Origin: Sediminibacterium soli
GTDB lineage: Bacteria; Bacteroidota; Bacteroidia; Chitinophagales; Chitinophagaceae
DNA: 64,000 bases
Assembly: GCF_009939225.1 (NCBI RefSeq)
Contig: NZ_JAACJR010000008.1
Location: 431,107 to 495,106, forward strand
Direction: 5' to 3'
Shown here: positions 1-7,949 of the stretch, in pieces
Layout of the letters: the number at the start of each line of letters is the position of its first letter
Position numbering within the stretch: position 1 is the stretch's first letter
The notes under the pieces: model-generated
Seen by the model: only the letters and a program-made list of their open reading frames with translations
Databases searched by the model: none
Told to the model about the DNA's origin: nothing
Position numbers and translations under genes: made by a program

Positions 1-40
1 AGCTGGTTAACCATGCAGCCATTTATCCACCCTCCCCTCT

Positions 41-58
41 TTCTAATCCGAAATTAAT
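41..58 (+). promoter_or_regulatory. Putative response-regulator box 1 (TTCTAAT direct repeat)
   Basis: TTCTAAT at 41-47 is followed 11 bases later by AATTAAT (52-58). The same TTCTAAT-N4-nnnTAAn arrangement occurs at 2369-2387 and 4731-4748, each time in front of a gene of the regulator/stress/ClC block. OmpR-type regulators bind direct repeats at a 10-11 base pitch, so the neighbouring regulator is the natural candidate. The binding partner is inferred. Confidence 0.35.
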
Positions 59-90
59 CTGTTCCTTATCTGCCGTTTATGACAGGGGAA

Positions 91-220
91 TAAGTTTGTC
101 TGGATTTTAGCCATGCCACTATCGCATTGCAGGGCCGGAAACGGGCCCGAGGATAGCCAATTCTCTTATACAGTGTTTAGGAATACACCCGCCGGGAGAT
201 TCTTCTCCTGGCTTTTTTTT
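91..220 (+). ncRNA. Candidate small RNA with intrinsic terminator
   Basis: A TAAGTTTG box at 91-98 fits the Bacteroidota -7 consensus TAnnTTTG; no convincing -33 element is visible. Transcription would start near 105. The downstream sequence can form nested stems: CTATC (about 119-123) with GATAG, enclosing GGGCC with GGCCC around a GGAAACG loop, then a small GTGT/ACAC hairpin, and finally a strong terminator. No reading frame with a plausible start fills the stretch, and the terminator lies 100 bases before the response-regulator ATG. It could be a free-standing RNA of about 115 nt, the 3' end of a transcript from outside the window, or a leader. I do not recognise an RNA family; it lacks the SRP RNA core motif. 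Confidence 0.4.
191..220 (+). terminator. Rho-independent terminator upstream of the two-component genes
   Basis: GCCGGGAGA (191-199) pairs with TCTCCTGGC (204-212) over a TTCT loop. The 9-bp stem has one G-U pair and is followed directly by eight T residues (213-220). It ends whatever is transcribed rightward through positions 100-190. Confidence 0.85.
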
Positions 221-253
221 GTCGGGTGGGCTCCGATCCGGCCCATAAAATAC

Positions 254-284
254 TTTGACGCCCGTTGTCATTGAACGATATTTG
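254..284 (+). promoter_or_regulatory. Predicted promoter of the response regulator-kinase operon
   Basis: TTTG at 254-257 is separated by exactly 19 bases from GATATTTG at 277-284. This differs from the Bacteroidota TTTG-N19-TAnnTTTG consensus at one of the two conserved -7 TA positions. Transcription would begin around 291, giving a leader of about 30 bases before the ATG at 322, downstream of the preceding terminator. Confidence 0.55.
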
Positions 285-321
285 TTTACCGGGGCGCAGC
301 TTCCCAACCCAAGCCTGAATT

Positions 322-1002
322 ATGCATATACTGATCGTAGAAGACGAAAAAAAGATCGCCGATTCCCTGCAAAAAGGATTGGAAGAACTTGATTACCAGG
401 TAACCGTTGCCTATGATGGCAAGATCGGTGAGAAACTGTTTTTCCAGCAGCGGTTCGACCTGATGATACTGGACATCAACCTGCCGGGTATCAACGGACT
501 GGATCTGTGCCAGCACATACGCCAGCAGAACAAACAGGTGCCGATACTGATGCTGACCACTTTTGGTTCTGTTGCCGACAAGGTGGAAGGTTTCGATGCC
601 GGGGCAGACGATTATATGGTCAAACCATTTTCGTTTGCCGAACTGGTGGTGCGCATCCGCGCCCTGTTAAAAAGAAGCAGCCAGGATGTGCAGCCCGTAG
701 GTAATCTCCTGCAGTTCGCCGATCTTGAAATGAACCTTGATACCAAACAGGTGAGCAGGTCGGGCAAACCCATTGCGCTTACGGCAAAAGAGTTTCTGCT
801 GCTCGAATACCTGCTGCGCAACAAGAAAAGAGTGGTAAGCCGCGCCGATATAGGCGAAAATGTCTGGAATATCGACTTCGACACCAATACCAATACCATC
901 GAAGTGTACATCAACTACCTCCGTAAGAAGATCGACAAAGACAACCCCGTGAAGCTCATACACACCCAGGTGGGATTTGGTTATATTCTCAAAGAAGGAT
1001 GA
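322..1002 (+). CDS. OmpR/PhoB-family response regulator
   Basis: A cytoplasmic DNA-binding regulator of 226 residues. The N-terminal receiver domain (about 1-115) shows the acidic pair E7-D8, the phospho-acceptor D51 in the context LMILDINLPG, the TT switch residues in LMLTTFG and the conserved lysine in DYMVKPF. The C-terminal winged helix (about 130-225) ends in the usual VGFGYILKEG hairpin. The gene overlaps the next kinase gene by four bases (ATGA), so the two are translationally coupled and form a two-component pair. The start follows a good promoter by about 30 bases. The family is close to the Cus/Car-type regulators that often act on envelope or metal stress, but the signal cannot be told from sequence. 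TTCTAAT repeats before neighbouring genes are its candidate targets. Confidence 0.93.
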   Translation: MHILIVEDEKKIADSLQKGLEELDYQVTVAYDGKIGEKLFFQQRFDLMILDINLPGINGLDLCQHIRQQNKQVPILMLTTFGSVADKVEGFDAGADDYMVKPFSFAELVVRIRALLKRSSQDVQPVGNLLQFADLEMNLDTKQVSRSGKPIALTAKEFLLLEYLLRNKKRVVSRADIGENVWNIDFDTNTNTIEVYINYLRKKIDKDNPVKLIHTQVGFGYILKEG

Positions 1003-2363
1003 GGGTACGCTATATCATAACCATGGCATTTACGCTGCTCACCATGACGGTGCTGGCCGCGCTTTGCCTGATGATCTATTATATCACCGCCGAACAGCAG
1101 GCGCGTGATTTCCGGTTGCGTATGCGTAACAGGGCGCTTACCGCCGGTACCATGCTGGCGCATTTGCCCAAGAATGGCAATGAAATGCTCTCCACGCTCG
1201 ACAGCAATACGCTGGTGTACGAGAACATCAACGTTTATAATGAAAAGAACGAGATCATATACGAGTTCGACCGCAATAAATCCGACAGGTTGTTTGTGGA
1301 GGCCAAAACGCTCAGCGATGCAAGGCTGCAGGAAGAAGTGCGGGTTGCACAGGGAGAAAAACACATTATCGCCCTGTATTATGCCCAGGGTAAAGAGCCT
1401 ATCGTAGTGGTGGCCGCCGCCCGGGATGTGATCGGCACCAAAAACCTGCTGGACCTGCAGCAGACAATGGTGATCGCGTTTGTGGCAGGTACGCTGCTGG
1501 CGATTGTTACGGGCTGGCTTTTCAGCAGACAGCTGCTGAAGCCGCTCACCAAGATCTCGGAGAAAGTGAACAGCATCTCTGCAAACAATATCGAGGCGCG
1601 CCTGCCGGTGCCCGGCATCAACGACGAATGGAAGCGGCTGGCAGAGACTTTTAACAACCTGCTGCGGAGGCTGCAGGATTCGTTCGAGATACAGGGACGT
1701 TTTATCTCGAATGCATCGCATGAGCTGTCAACACCGTTAACAGCCGTGAGCAACCAGATAGATGTAACGCTGCAGAAAGAAAGAACCAACACGGAATATC
1801 TGGCCGTACTGGAATCGATACGCGGCGATGTGCAGCATATGACCGATCTCACGCAACACCTGCTTACCCTGGCGCGCACCGCACGCGGCGGCGCGGTGCA
1901 GACAAGCCCGATAAGGGTGGATGAGATATTGATGGAACTGCCCTCCCTGCTGAAAAAAATATCGGCCGATTATACCGCCATCGTTCATTTCGACGAATTG
2001 CCCGACGACGAAAACCTGAGCACCGTACAGGGCAATTACGAACTGCTTTTATCCGCTTTCCGGAATATAGCCGAGAACGGCTGCAAGTATTCACCGGACC
2101 ATACGGTGCAGATCTCGCTCTCGTTCGTGGGAAGCCGGATCGTTGTGCTGTTCAGCAATAACTACGAAAGTTTCAACCCGGCCGAGCTGCATTCCATCTT
2201 CCAGCCCTTTCAGCGCGGTAGCAATGCGGAGGCCGAGCCGGGATACGGTCTCGGGCTTTCGCTTACCAGGCGCATCATCCTGCTGCACAAAGGGGAGATC
2301 AATGCGGAAATACCCCAACCGGGCAAAATACTGATCTCGGCGGTGCTGACTTCTTCTTTTTAA
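999..2363 (+). CDS. Sensor histidine kinase
   Basis: A 454-residue inner-membrane kinase. Transmembrane helix 1 lies at about residues 7-28 and helix 2 at about 152-175, enclosing a periplasmic sensor region of about 120 residues with no recognised fold. A HAMP linker follows (KPLTKISEKV). The HisKA box contains the phospho-acceptor H241 in SNASHELSTPLTAV. The ATPase domain has the N box FRNIAENGCKYS and the glycine box GYGLGLSLTRR. It has the usual length for a two-helix kinase. It starts inside the stop codon of the response regulator and should phosphorylate it. The ligand is unknown. Confidence 0.93.
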   Translation: MRVRYIITMAFTLLTMTVLAALCLMIYYITAEQQARDFRLRMRNRALTAGTMLAHLPKNGNEMLSTLDSNTLVYENINVYNEKNEIIYEFDRNKSDRLFVEAKTLSDARLQEEVRVAQGEKHIIALYYAQGKEPIVVVAAARDVIGTKNLLDLQQTMVIAFVAGTLLAIVTGWLFSRQLLKPLTKISEKVNSISANNIEARLPVPGINDEWKRLAETFNNLLRRLQDSFEIQGRFISNASHELSTPLTAVSNQIDVTLQKERTNTEYLAVLESIRGDVQHMTDLTQHLLTLARTARGGAVQTSPIRVDEILMELPSLLKKISADYTAIVHFDELPDDENLSTVQGNYELLLSAFRNIAENGCKYSPDHTVQISLSFVGSRIVVLFSNNYESFNPAELHSIFQPFQRGSNAEAEPGYGLGLSLTRRIILLHKGEINAEIPQPGKILISAVLTSSF

Positions 2364-2368
2364 TAGCA

Positions 2369-2387
2369 TTCTAATCGGTACTTAAAC
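2369..2387 (+). promoter_or_regulatory. Putative response-regulator box 2
   Basis: TTCTAAT at 2369-2375 is followed at an 11-base pitch by ACTTAAA (2380-2386), immediately after the kinase stop and about 75 bases before the universal stress protein start. The second half is degenerate. It resembles boxes at 41-58 and 4731-4748. A TATACTTTG stretch at 2406-2414 may be the -7 region of the downstream promoter. Confidence 0.35.
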
Positions 2388-2462
2388 TCAGTCCAAGAGC
2401 GGCGTTATACTTTGAGGAGGCATTTTATTTTTTCGATAAAAGCGTATCCTTTGAAAGATGTC

Positions 2463-3266
2463 GTGAAAAAGATATTAGCGCCCGTTGATACAGACAGCCG
2501 TTCGCTGGCCGTTGCCAGGCAGGTTGCAGAACTTGCCAGGGAATATGATGCCGAACTGGTACTGCTGCATATTGCCGACATCCGCGAACGCCCCAACCGG
2601 TTCCTCTCATTTTTCACAGGAAAAGGAGCCGAGGCTTTTGATCGCCTTACAAAAGAAAAAAGCGAGCTGCTCCATACCTGGAAAAGATCGCTGGAAAAAG
2701 ACTATGGCATCAGGGTACAGGTGCAGGTGCACTGGGATCAGCGGAAGAAAGGGATATTGAAATATGCAGACTCGCTGGAGGTGGACATGATCGCCCTGAA
2801 AGCCACGAATTTCGCCGCCCGAAACGTATTCGGGAAACAATGCCTCGAATACCTGATCGAGGAAAGTCACTGCCAGGTAGTGAGCTTCCTCTCAGATACC
2901 ACCTCGATCGGTCAGTGGAAACAGGTAGTGATGCCGGTGACCGATTTTGTTCCCGAAACCCGTATCCGCACCATCGCCGAGATCGCAAGGTCCTTCCGCC
3001 TGAAAGTGCACCTGATCGCCGTGCCGGCGCAGCACAGCAACCCCGACCAGGATTTCTATTTTCTCACCGAAACCCTCAAAAGGTTAAAACCCCTGGGCAA
3101 TATACAGGTGGAATGCAGGTGCCTGAAGCAGAACGGGAACCATACGCATAGTTTTCTCCGCTATGCAAAAGAAGTGGGGGCAGACATCATCCTCACCAAC
3201 CGGCTCTTCAGTTTCGATTACCAGGGCGTTTCCAGGCATAACCGTTTTCTGTTCGATTACGTATAA
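2463..3266 (+). CDS. Tandem universal stress protein (UspA family)
   Basis: A cytoplasmic protein of 267 residues made of two UspA-like domains (about 1-140 and 145-267). The first opens with the typical strand KKILAPVDTDSRSLAVARQVAELA and continues with ELVLLHIAD. I chose the GTG at 2463 because it places this strand at the N terminus; TTG codons at 2412 and 2451 are in frame, but the first lies inside a promoter-like TATACTTTG. The glycine-rich ATP-binding loop is not evident in either half, so nucleotide binding is uncertain. The gene follows the two-component pair with a possible regulator box in between, and it faces the ClC gene convergently. Such proteins modulate stress survival; a specific role cannot be assigned. 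Confidence 0.8.
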   Translation: MKKILAPVDTDSRSLAVARQVAELAREYDAELVLLHIADIRERPNRFLSFFTGKGAEAFDRLTKEKSELLHTWKRSLEKDYGIRVQVQVHWDQRKKGILKYADSLEVDMIALKATNFAARNVFGKQCLEYLIEESHCQVVSFLSDTTSIGQWKQVVMPVTDFVPETRIRTIAEIARSFRLKVHLIAVPAQHSNPDQDFYFLTETLKRLKPLGNIQVECRCLKQNGNHTHSFLRYAKEVGADIILTNRLFSFDYQGVSRHNRFLFDYV

Positions 3267-3321
3267 CTGTCCGGTTTTTTCGTGTTTCTTTTATTCTTTA
3301 TCCACGATTGCGGAATCATCT

Positions 3322-4671
3322 TTACTGCGCGGACTGCAGTTCGCGGATATAACCGTGCTTGAGCTGATCATAGAGCGAATGCTTATCGACAAAATAAGCG
3401 ATCAGGTTAGCGGCAAGCGCTGCGATCATGAGGTAGAAGATTACCGTGTGTCCGTCGGTCATTTCGAGCACCAGTATGGCCGAAGTGAAAGGAGACCGCG
3501 TTACCCCCGTGAGAAACGCCACCATTCCGGCCAGTACCATCAGGTTGATATGTTGGGGCGTGAGATGAAACCAATGGGCAACCACAGCACCGATGCCGGC
3601 GCCGGCGCTCAGTGCGGGAGCAAACACCCCGCCTGCGCCGCCACTCGTAAACGAAACAACGGAACCGAGCATGCGAAGCAGGGGCATATACCAATCCACC
3701 TGTTTTTCGTCTGTGAATAACAGCTGTGTCATCAGGTCTTTTCCTGAATTCAATGTGTGCTGTCCTACGAAATAAGCCATCGCCCCTACCGTCATCGCGC
3801 ATAATAACAGGTACCCCCGTTTTTTCCACACCGATGTCAATTTCATTTTCCAGCGAAAGATCTTCAGCAGCAGTTTACACATCATACTGGAGAACAGGCC
3901 TGACAGCAGCGCTACGATCACTACCACAAAAACCATCGACAGGGAGAGATGCTGAAGATCGGGATACCCGATATACAGATAGGATCCCAGCATCGATTGC
4001 GCGGTAAGACCGGCAATGATCACCGCCGAAAAGATCGCGGTCTTATAAAAACTGATATGGGTTCTGCTGAGTTCTTCCATCGCAAACACGATACCGCCCA
4101 ATGGTGTGTTGAAGGCCGCTGCCAGTCCCGCGGCCGCACCTGTCATTACCATATTCCGCTTGGATATCCGCGGCCACCACTCGGGCAGCATATTATTGAT
4201 CTTCCGGAAAACAGATCCTGCAATCTGTATGGTGGGACCTTCGCGTCCGATAATACCACCGCCTATTGCCATGATGCAACTCGAAATAACCTTTACCACA
4301 ATGATCCGGATACTGAGCAGTTTATCAACCAGGTTATGTTCCCTGGGCGTGGCAAGTTCTATCGCCGTGATCACCTGTGGAATACCGCTTCCTCTTGCCA
4401 GCGGCGCAAACCGGTTCACCAGCCATACCGCTACAAAAAAACAGATGGGCGTGGCGATAAAAAACGACCAGTGCGCCTGCTGGTACAGATACCCCGCACC
4501 TTTTTCAGCATAGGCAAACAGTTTTGCATAAATCACGGCAAACACACCTGTTATCAGCGAAGCGATCCAGAAGGGAAAAGCCTGCAATATCAGGCGCCTG
4601 ATCTTTTCATTGCGGATCTTATCGAAATAGTGTTTGAGGTTGCGGCGGATAAACTGGTCTGACCGTAGCAT
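3322..4671 (-). CDS. ClC-family chloride channel/transporter
   Basis: A 449-residue polytopic inner-membrane protein. All three ion-pathway motifs are present: GSGIP (in LARGSGIPQVITAIEL), GREGP with the gating glutamate, and GGVFAP near the C terminus. The pair EE in FAMEELSRTHIS matches the intracellular proton glutamate of exchanger-type ClC proteins, so proton/chloride exchange is more likely than a passive channel. There is no C-terminal CBS pair, as is usual for short bacterial members. The N-terminal MLRSDQFIRRNL is cytoplasmic. It is divergent from the pirin gene and has a direct TTCTAAT/TTCTAAG repeat about 60-77 bases upstream, which links it to the two-component system. Confidence 0.93.
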   Translation of the reverse strand: MLRSDQFIRRNLKHYFDKIRNEKIRRLILQAFPFWIASLITGVFAVIYAKLFAYAEKGAGYLYQQAHWSFFIATPICFFVAVWLVNRFAPLARGSGIPQVITAIELATPREHNLVDKLLSIRIIVVKVISSCIMAIGGGIIGREGPTIQIAGSVFRKINNMLPEWWPRISKRNMVMTGAAAGLAAAFNTPLGGIVFAMEELSRTHISFYKTAIFSAVIIAGLTAQSMLGSYLYIGYPDLQHLSLSMVFVVVIVALLSGLFSSMMCKLLLKIFRWKMKLTSVWKKRGYLLLCAMTVGAMAYFVGQHTLNSGKDLMTQLLFTDEKQVDWYMPLLRMLGSVVSFTSGGAGGVFAPALSAGAGIGAVVAHWFHLTPQHINLMVLAGMVAFLTGVTRSPFTSAILVLEMTDGHTVIFYLMIAALAANLIAYFVDKHSLYDQLKHGYIRELQSAQ

Positions 4672-4730
4672 GCAGGGCGGATTTTCTATCTGATGGCGAA
4701 GGTATCTATTCCAGTTTAAGCGGGTGGAGG

Positions 4731-4748
4731 TTCTAATTAAATTCTAAG
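4731..4748 (-). promoter_or_regulatory. Putative response-regulator box 3 (best copy)
   Basis: TTCTAAT (4731-4737) and TTCTAAG (4742-4748) form a direct repeat at exactly 11 bases, the best of the three boxes. It lies 60-77 bases upstream of the ClC start on the minus strand and about 125 bases before the pirin ATG. It is inferred to be a binding site for the OmpR-type regulator at 322-1002. Confidence 0.4.
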
Positions 4749-4767
4749 GAAGGAGGAGGGGTAAAAA

Positions 4768-4834
4768 GCTGCATTGTTTAATTGTTTTATGGCTAAATGG
4801 TTAGCCCAGCCATTAAACAATTAAACAATGCAGC
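4768..4834. repeat. Near-perfect 25-bp inverted repeat between ClC and pirin genes
   Basis: The arm at 4768-4792 matches the reverse complement of 4810-4834 at 24 of 25 positions; the mismatch is at position 21 of the arm. The 17-base spacer contains a second small hairpin (GGCTAA at 4791-4796 with TTAGCC at 4801-4806). The last 13 bases at 4828-4840 (ATGCAGCCATTTA) recur at 13-25 at the left edge of the window, suggesting a dispersed element. There is no T tract and the flanking genes diverge, so this is not an ordinary terminator. Confidence 0.75.
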
Positions 4835-4871
4835 CATTTACTGTAATTTTATCCTCCCCAACCCTATCATC

Positions 4872-5726
4872 ATGGAAAAAGCCATCCTCCATATTCTGGC
4901 CGGGCGTGAAAAAAAGATCACGGAAGACGAGACCGTGCGTCAGCCGTTGCCGCATAAGGATTTCCGGTTTGCCAATCCGTTTATCGTGCTCCATCATATC
5001 GGACCGGAATATATCAAGCCGGGTGCCACTATGCGCATACACCCCCATCCGCACCGCGGGTTCAGTCCGTATACCTTCATGCTGCAGGGTGAAGGGTTTC
5101 ATCGTGATAATGCAGGCAACAACGAGATCATCGGCGCGGGCGGTGTACAATGGATGTTTGCCGGCCGCGGCATCCTGCACAGCGAAGGGCCCACACCCCG
5201 GTTGCTGCACAATGGCGGCATACAGGAAATGGTGCAACTATGGATCAACGCACCCAGATCGGAGAAATGGGGTAAGCCTTTTTACCAGTCTGCTTCGCAG
5301 GAGCAATTGCCGCTGGCGATAGAAAAAGACGGTATCAGGTTCAGGCTGGCAAGCGGTGACTACAACGGGTTCAGCGGTCCTATCCGGCATTTTACCCCGG
5401 TGATATCCATGACAGGAGAAGTGGAGGCGGGCAGAACGCTTACACTGAACGCCACTCCCGGATACTGGGCGTTGTTGTATGTTATCCGTGGCGAGATAGT
5501 TATCGGTGAACAGCAGGTGGCGCAATACCACCTGGTGGTATTCGAAAACGAACATGATACGATTACGCTGACCGCCGGCAAAGACAGCCAGCTGATGTTT
5601 CTTTCCGCTGAACCGCTGGATGAACCGGTAGCGGCAAAGGATAATTTTGTGATGAATACCGCGGAGGAGATCGAGCAGGCCATCAGCGATTACCGGCAGG
5701 GCCTGTTCGGAACACTGAGTTCCTGA
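4872..5726 (+). CDS. Pirin family protein
   Basis: A cytoplasmic double-cupin protein of 284 residues. The metal ligands are visible: HPHPHRGFSPYTFML gives two histidines, and GRGILHSEGP gives the later His-x-Glu. A pirin C-terminal cupin follows (about 170-270). Bacterial pirins are iron-binding; some act as quercetinases and others bind enzymes, and which applies here is unknown. I chose the ATG at 4872, giving MEKAILHILAGREKKITEDE, over an upstream ATG at 4797 that would lie inside the inverted repeat and add an unrelated extension. The stop abuts the convergent acetyltransferase gene with no gap. Confidence 0.9.
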   Translation: MEKAILHILAGREKKITEDETVRQPLPHKDFRFANPFIVLHHIGPEYIKPGATMRIHPHPHRGFSPYTFMLQGEGFHRDNAGNNEIIGAGGVQWMFAGRGILHSEGPTPRLLHNGGIQEMVQLWINAPRSEKWGKPFYQSASQEQLPLAIEKDGIRFRLASGDYNGFSGPIRHFTPVISMTGEVEAGRTLTLNATPGYWALLYVIRGEIVIGEQQVAQYHLVVFENEHDTITLTAGKDSQLMFLSAEPLDEPVAAKDNFVMNTAEEIEQAISDYRQGLFGTLSS

Positions 5727-6011
5727 TCAGAACAGCACGTCCTGCCATTCTTTTACCTTGTCAAAAGTGGCTTTGGCAAACGGGCAAAGCGGTACCACTT
5801 TAATGCCTTTTTCACGCACATACATGACCAGCGTTTCGAGCAGTTTTTTGCCAACGCCCTGCCCTTTCAGTGACTCACCCACTTCTGTGTGTTCGATGAT
5901 CATTTTATGGGCGCCGGCGAGCACATACACCATTTCGGCCAGGCGTTTACCGTCTTTTTCATAATAGAAAGAACCGCCTTTTTCCGTTGTTTCATGCTGG
6001 ATCTCTGTCAT
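5727..6011 (-). CDS. Small GNAT-like N-acetyltransferase
   Basis: A 94-residue cytoplasmic protein of the short GCN5-related family (COG2388/NATD1 type). The acetyl-CoA loop is the segment EVGESLKGQGVGKKLLETLV, and the conserved VVPLCPFAKATFDK follows. Length and order match the family; the amino-group substrate of these minimal acetyltransferases is generally unknown. It ends exactly where the convergent pirin gene ends. Confidence 0.85.
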   Translation of the reverse strand: MTEIQHETTEKGGSFYYEKDGKRLAEMVYVLAGAHKMIIEHTEVGESLKGQGVGKKLLETLVMYVREKGIKVVPLCPFAKATFDKVKEWQDVLF

Positions 6012-6067
6012 ACATGGCTGTTTTTGTAATCAGCCCTAAAGATCCACACAAACCATGGCATTGCCAA

Positions 6068-6193
6068 TTAATTACAGCCCACATGCCCCAACAGCCAGTA
6101 CAGGATGATAAACACCAGGATGGTTCCCAAACAGCCACCACCCCATTTATAAGCGCCGTACCCGGCGATCAGTGTACGCAACCAGTCACGCAT
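6068..6193 (-). CDS. Small membrane protein, 41 residues
   Basis: The frame reads MRDWLRTLIAGYGAYKWGGG followed by one hydrophobic helix (about residues 20-38, GTILVFIILYWLLG) and HVGCN at the end. The frame is open further upstream, but this ATG gives the expected pattern of a short cytoplasmic cap and one transmembrane segment. I recall similar short proteins with the GYGAxKWGGGC motif in this phylum, but no function. It lies between the acetyltransferase (same strand, 56 bases beyond its end) and a divergent lipoprotein. Confidence 0.6.
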   Translation of the reverse strand: MRDWLRTLIAGYGAYKWGGGCLGTILVFIILYWLLGHVGCN

Positions 6194-6265
6194 AGGAATC
6201 GTTTTCCTGGCAGGTAAAAAAATTATTCCAGACACCGCCGGTTTTCCCGATCCGATGCAGACCCT

Positions 6266-6273
6266 TATTTTTG
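6266..6273 (+). promoter_or_regulatory. -7 promoter box of the lipoprotein gene
   Basis: TATTTTTG matches TAnnTTTG exactly. Transcription would start near 6280, immediately before the ATG at 6282. This argues for that start rather than the in-frame ATG at 6255. No clear -33 element is visible. Confidence 0.45.
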
Positions 6274-6281
6274 TTGGTAAT

Positions 6282-6740
6282 ATGCTCACCGGAAAAGCAA
6301 CCAACAACCTGTTTCTCTGTTTCTGTTTACTGGCAGGCACCTGCGTGTGGCTGCAGGGATGCAGTAAAAAAGAAGACATAGACCCCGAAGAAAAAGTCAT
6401 GCAGTATATTACGGGAATGGGCAACCGGTATTGGTATATTAAGGAGATCTATGTAAACGGCACCCGGGTTACACTCACCTCCGGCCAGCAGAAATACACC
6501 AAAACCTATACCCGCAAACCATTTACCGACGACCACACCGGCACATTCGTAGACTCGGATGGTATGCAGGGCTTATGGAAACTGACCGATCTGCGTACGC
6601 TTACCGAGATCATCACCAATAACCCCGGTGGCAATACCACGATCGTGAATACCATTAACAAACTTTCGGCCAACGAAATCGATCTGGGGTACACCGGCGC
6701 CAATAACGACAAAGTGCGGCTGGTTTATTTTGCCTATTGA
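6282..6740 (+). CDS. Predicted lipoprotein of unknown function
   Basis: A protein of 152 residues with a hydrophobic signal (LFLCFCLLAGTCVWLQGC) whose lipobox LQGC makes it a lipoprotein. The mature part is rich in polar beta-strand-like segments (RYWYIKEIYVNGTRVTLTSG, GLWKLTDLRTLTEII) and resembles the small lipocalin-like lipoproteins common in Bacteroidota, but I cannot assign a family. The ATG at 6282 is preferred because the promoter box overlaps the earlier ATG. Nothing in the neighbours suggests a role. Confidence 0.7.
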   Translation: MLTGKATNNLFLCFCLLAGTCVWLQGCSKKEDIDPEEKVMQYITGMGNRYWYIKEIYVNGTRVTLTSGQQKYTKTYTRKPFTDDHTGTFVDSDGMQGLWKLTDLRTLTEIITNNPGGNTTIVNTINKLSANEIDLGYTGANNDKVRLVYFAY

Positions 6741-6813
6741 GCCACCGCCCAAATCCACCCTGTATTTTATCCGGTTGCAAAATTCTGCGTAACTTACCGG
6801 AAACAGGTTTGCC

Positions 6814-7914
6814 ATGTCTACCCGACGCGATTTTATCCGTAAGATAGCCGGTTCGGCTATCACCGCAGCAGCAGTACCCCAGGCACTTATGGCCGGTAAC
6901 CAGCCCGAGGGCGCCGCACTGAAAGTGGCCATCATGGGTCTTGGCAGTTATGGCAACCGCGTTGCCGAAGCCATGCAGGCATGCACCCGCGCAAAACTGG
7001 CAGGCGCCATCAGTGGCACGCCATCCAAACTGGCTGCCTGGCAAAGCCGCTACGGTATTGCTGAAAAGAACTGTTATCACTACGACAATTTCGATGAGAT
7101 CAGGAACAACAGGGATATAGATGCGGTATACGTGATCGTTCCCAATGCGCTGCACCACGATTTTGTGCTGCGCGCAGCCAGAGCGGGCAAACATGTGATC
7201 TGCGAAAAACCGATGGCCGTCAACGCAAAGCAGGCCGCCGAAATGGTAGCGGCATGCGATAAGGCTGGTGTAAAATTACTTGTGGGCTACCGCATGCATT
7301 TTGAACCCAAGACCCTCGAAGTGATCCGTATGCGCAAAGCCGGCGATTTCGGGAAGATCAAATTCTTCCAGGGACTTTCCGGTTTCAATATCGGCGATCC
7401 CACACAATGGCGGCTGAAAAAAGAACTGGCTGGCGGCGGCGCCATGATGGATATCGGCATTTACTCGATCAACGGCGCAAGGTATATGATCGGCGAAGAC
7501 CCGGTATGGGTAACCGCGCAGGAAACCAAGACCGATTTTGTAAAATTCAGGGAAGGCGTGGATGAAACCATACAGTTCCAGCTGGGCTTTCCCGGCGGCG
7601 CCGTGGCATCCTGCCTGTCTACCTACTCCCTGAATAACCTGGACCGCTTTTTTCTCGACGGAGAAAAAGGCTGGGCCGAAATGCTGCCTTCCACCGGCTA
7701 CGGTCCGATCAAAGGCCGTACCCACAAAGGAGAACTGACGCAGCCGCATATCACCCACCAAACGATCCAGATGGATGAAATGGCAGCCATCATCCTCGAT
7801 AACAAACAACCTGTGGTGCCGGTAGACGGACGCGAGGGATTGAAGGATATGAAGATCATCGATGCCATTTACGAAGCGGTTAAGACAGGAAAAAAAACCG
7901 AACTCAGCCTCTGA
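6814..7914 (+). CDS. Exported Gfo/Idh/MocA oxidoreductase (glucose-fructose oxidoreductase-like)
   Basis: A 366-residue NAD(P)-dependent sugar oxidoreductase. The N terminus STRRDFIRKIAGSAITAAAV is a Tat-type signal, so the enzyme is probably folded with its cofactor and moved to the periplasm. The Rossmann fold starts at about residue 30 with VAIMGLGSYGNRVAEAM, and the catalytic-lysine motif CEKPMAV follows. The C-terminal alpha/beta domain contains GGGAMMDIGIY. The family oxidises or reduces cyclic polyols and sugars, often at C3; the substrate is unknown. The GH16 glucanase gene follows 35 bases later, so an oxidised beta-glucan product is a possibility. Confidence 0.88.
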   Translation: MSTRRDFIRKIAGSAITAAAVPQALMAGNQPEGAALKVAIMGLGSYGNRVAEAMQACTRAKLAGAISGTPSKLAAWQSRYGIAEKNCYHYDNFDEIRNNRDIDAVYVIVPNALHHDFVLRAARAGKHVICEKPMAVNAKQAAEMVAACDKAGVKLLVGYRMHFEPKTLEVIRMRKAGDFGKIKFFQGLSGFNIGDPTQWRLKKELAGGGAMMDIGIYSINGARYMIGEDPVWVTAQETKTDFVKFREGVDETIQFQLGFPGGAVASCLSTYSLNNLDRFFLDGEKGWAEMLPSTGYGPIKGRTHKGELTQPHITHQTIQMDEMAAIILDNKQPVVPVDGREGLKDMKIIDAIYEAVKTGKKTELSL

Positions 7915-7949
7915 TAACCGCAGGGCTTTATCCGCAACCAGTTTACACC

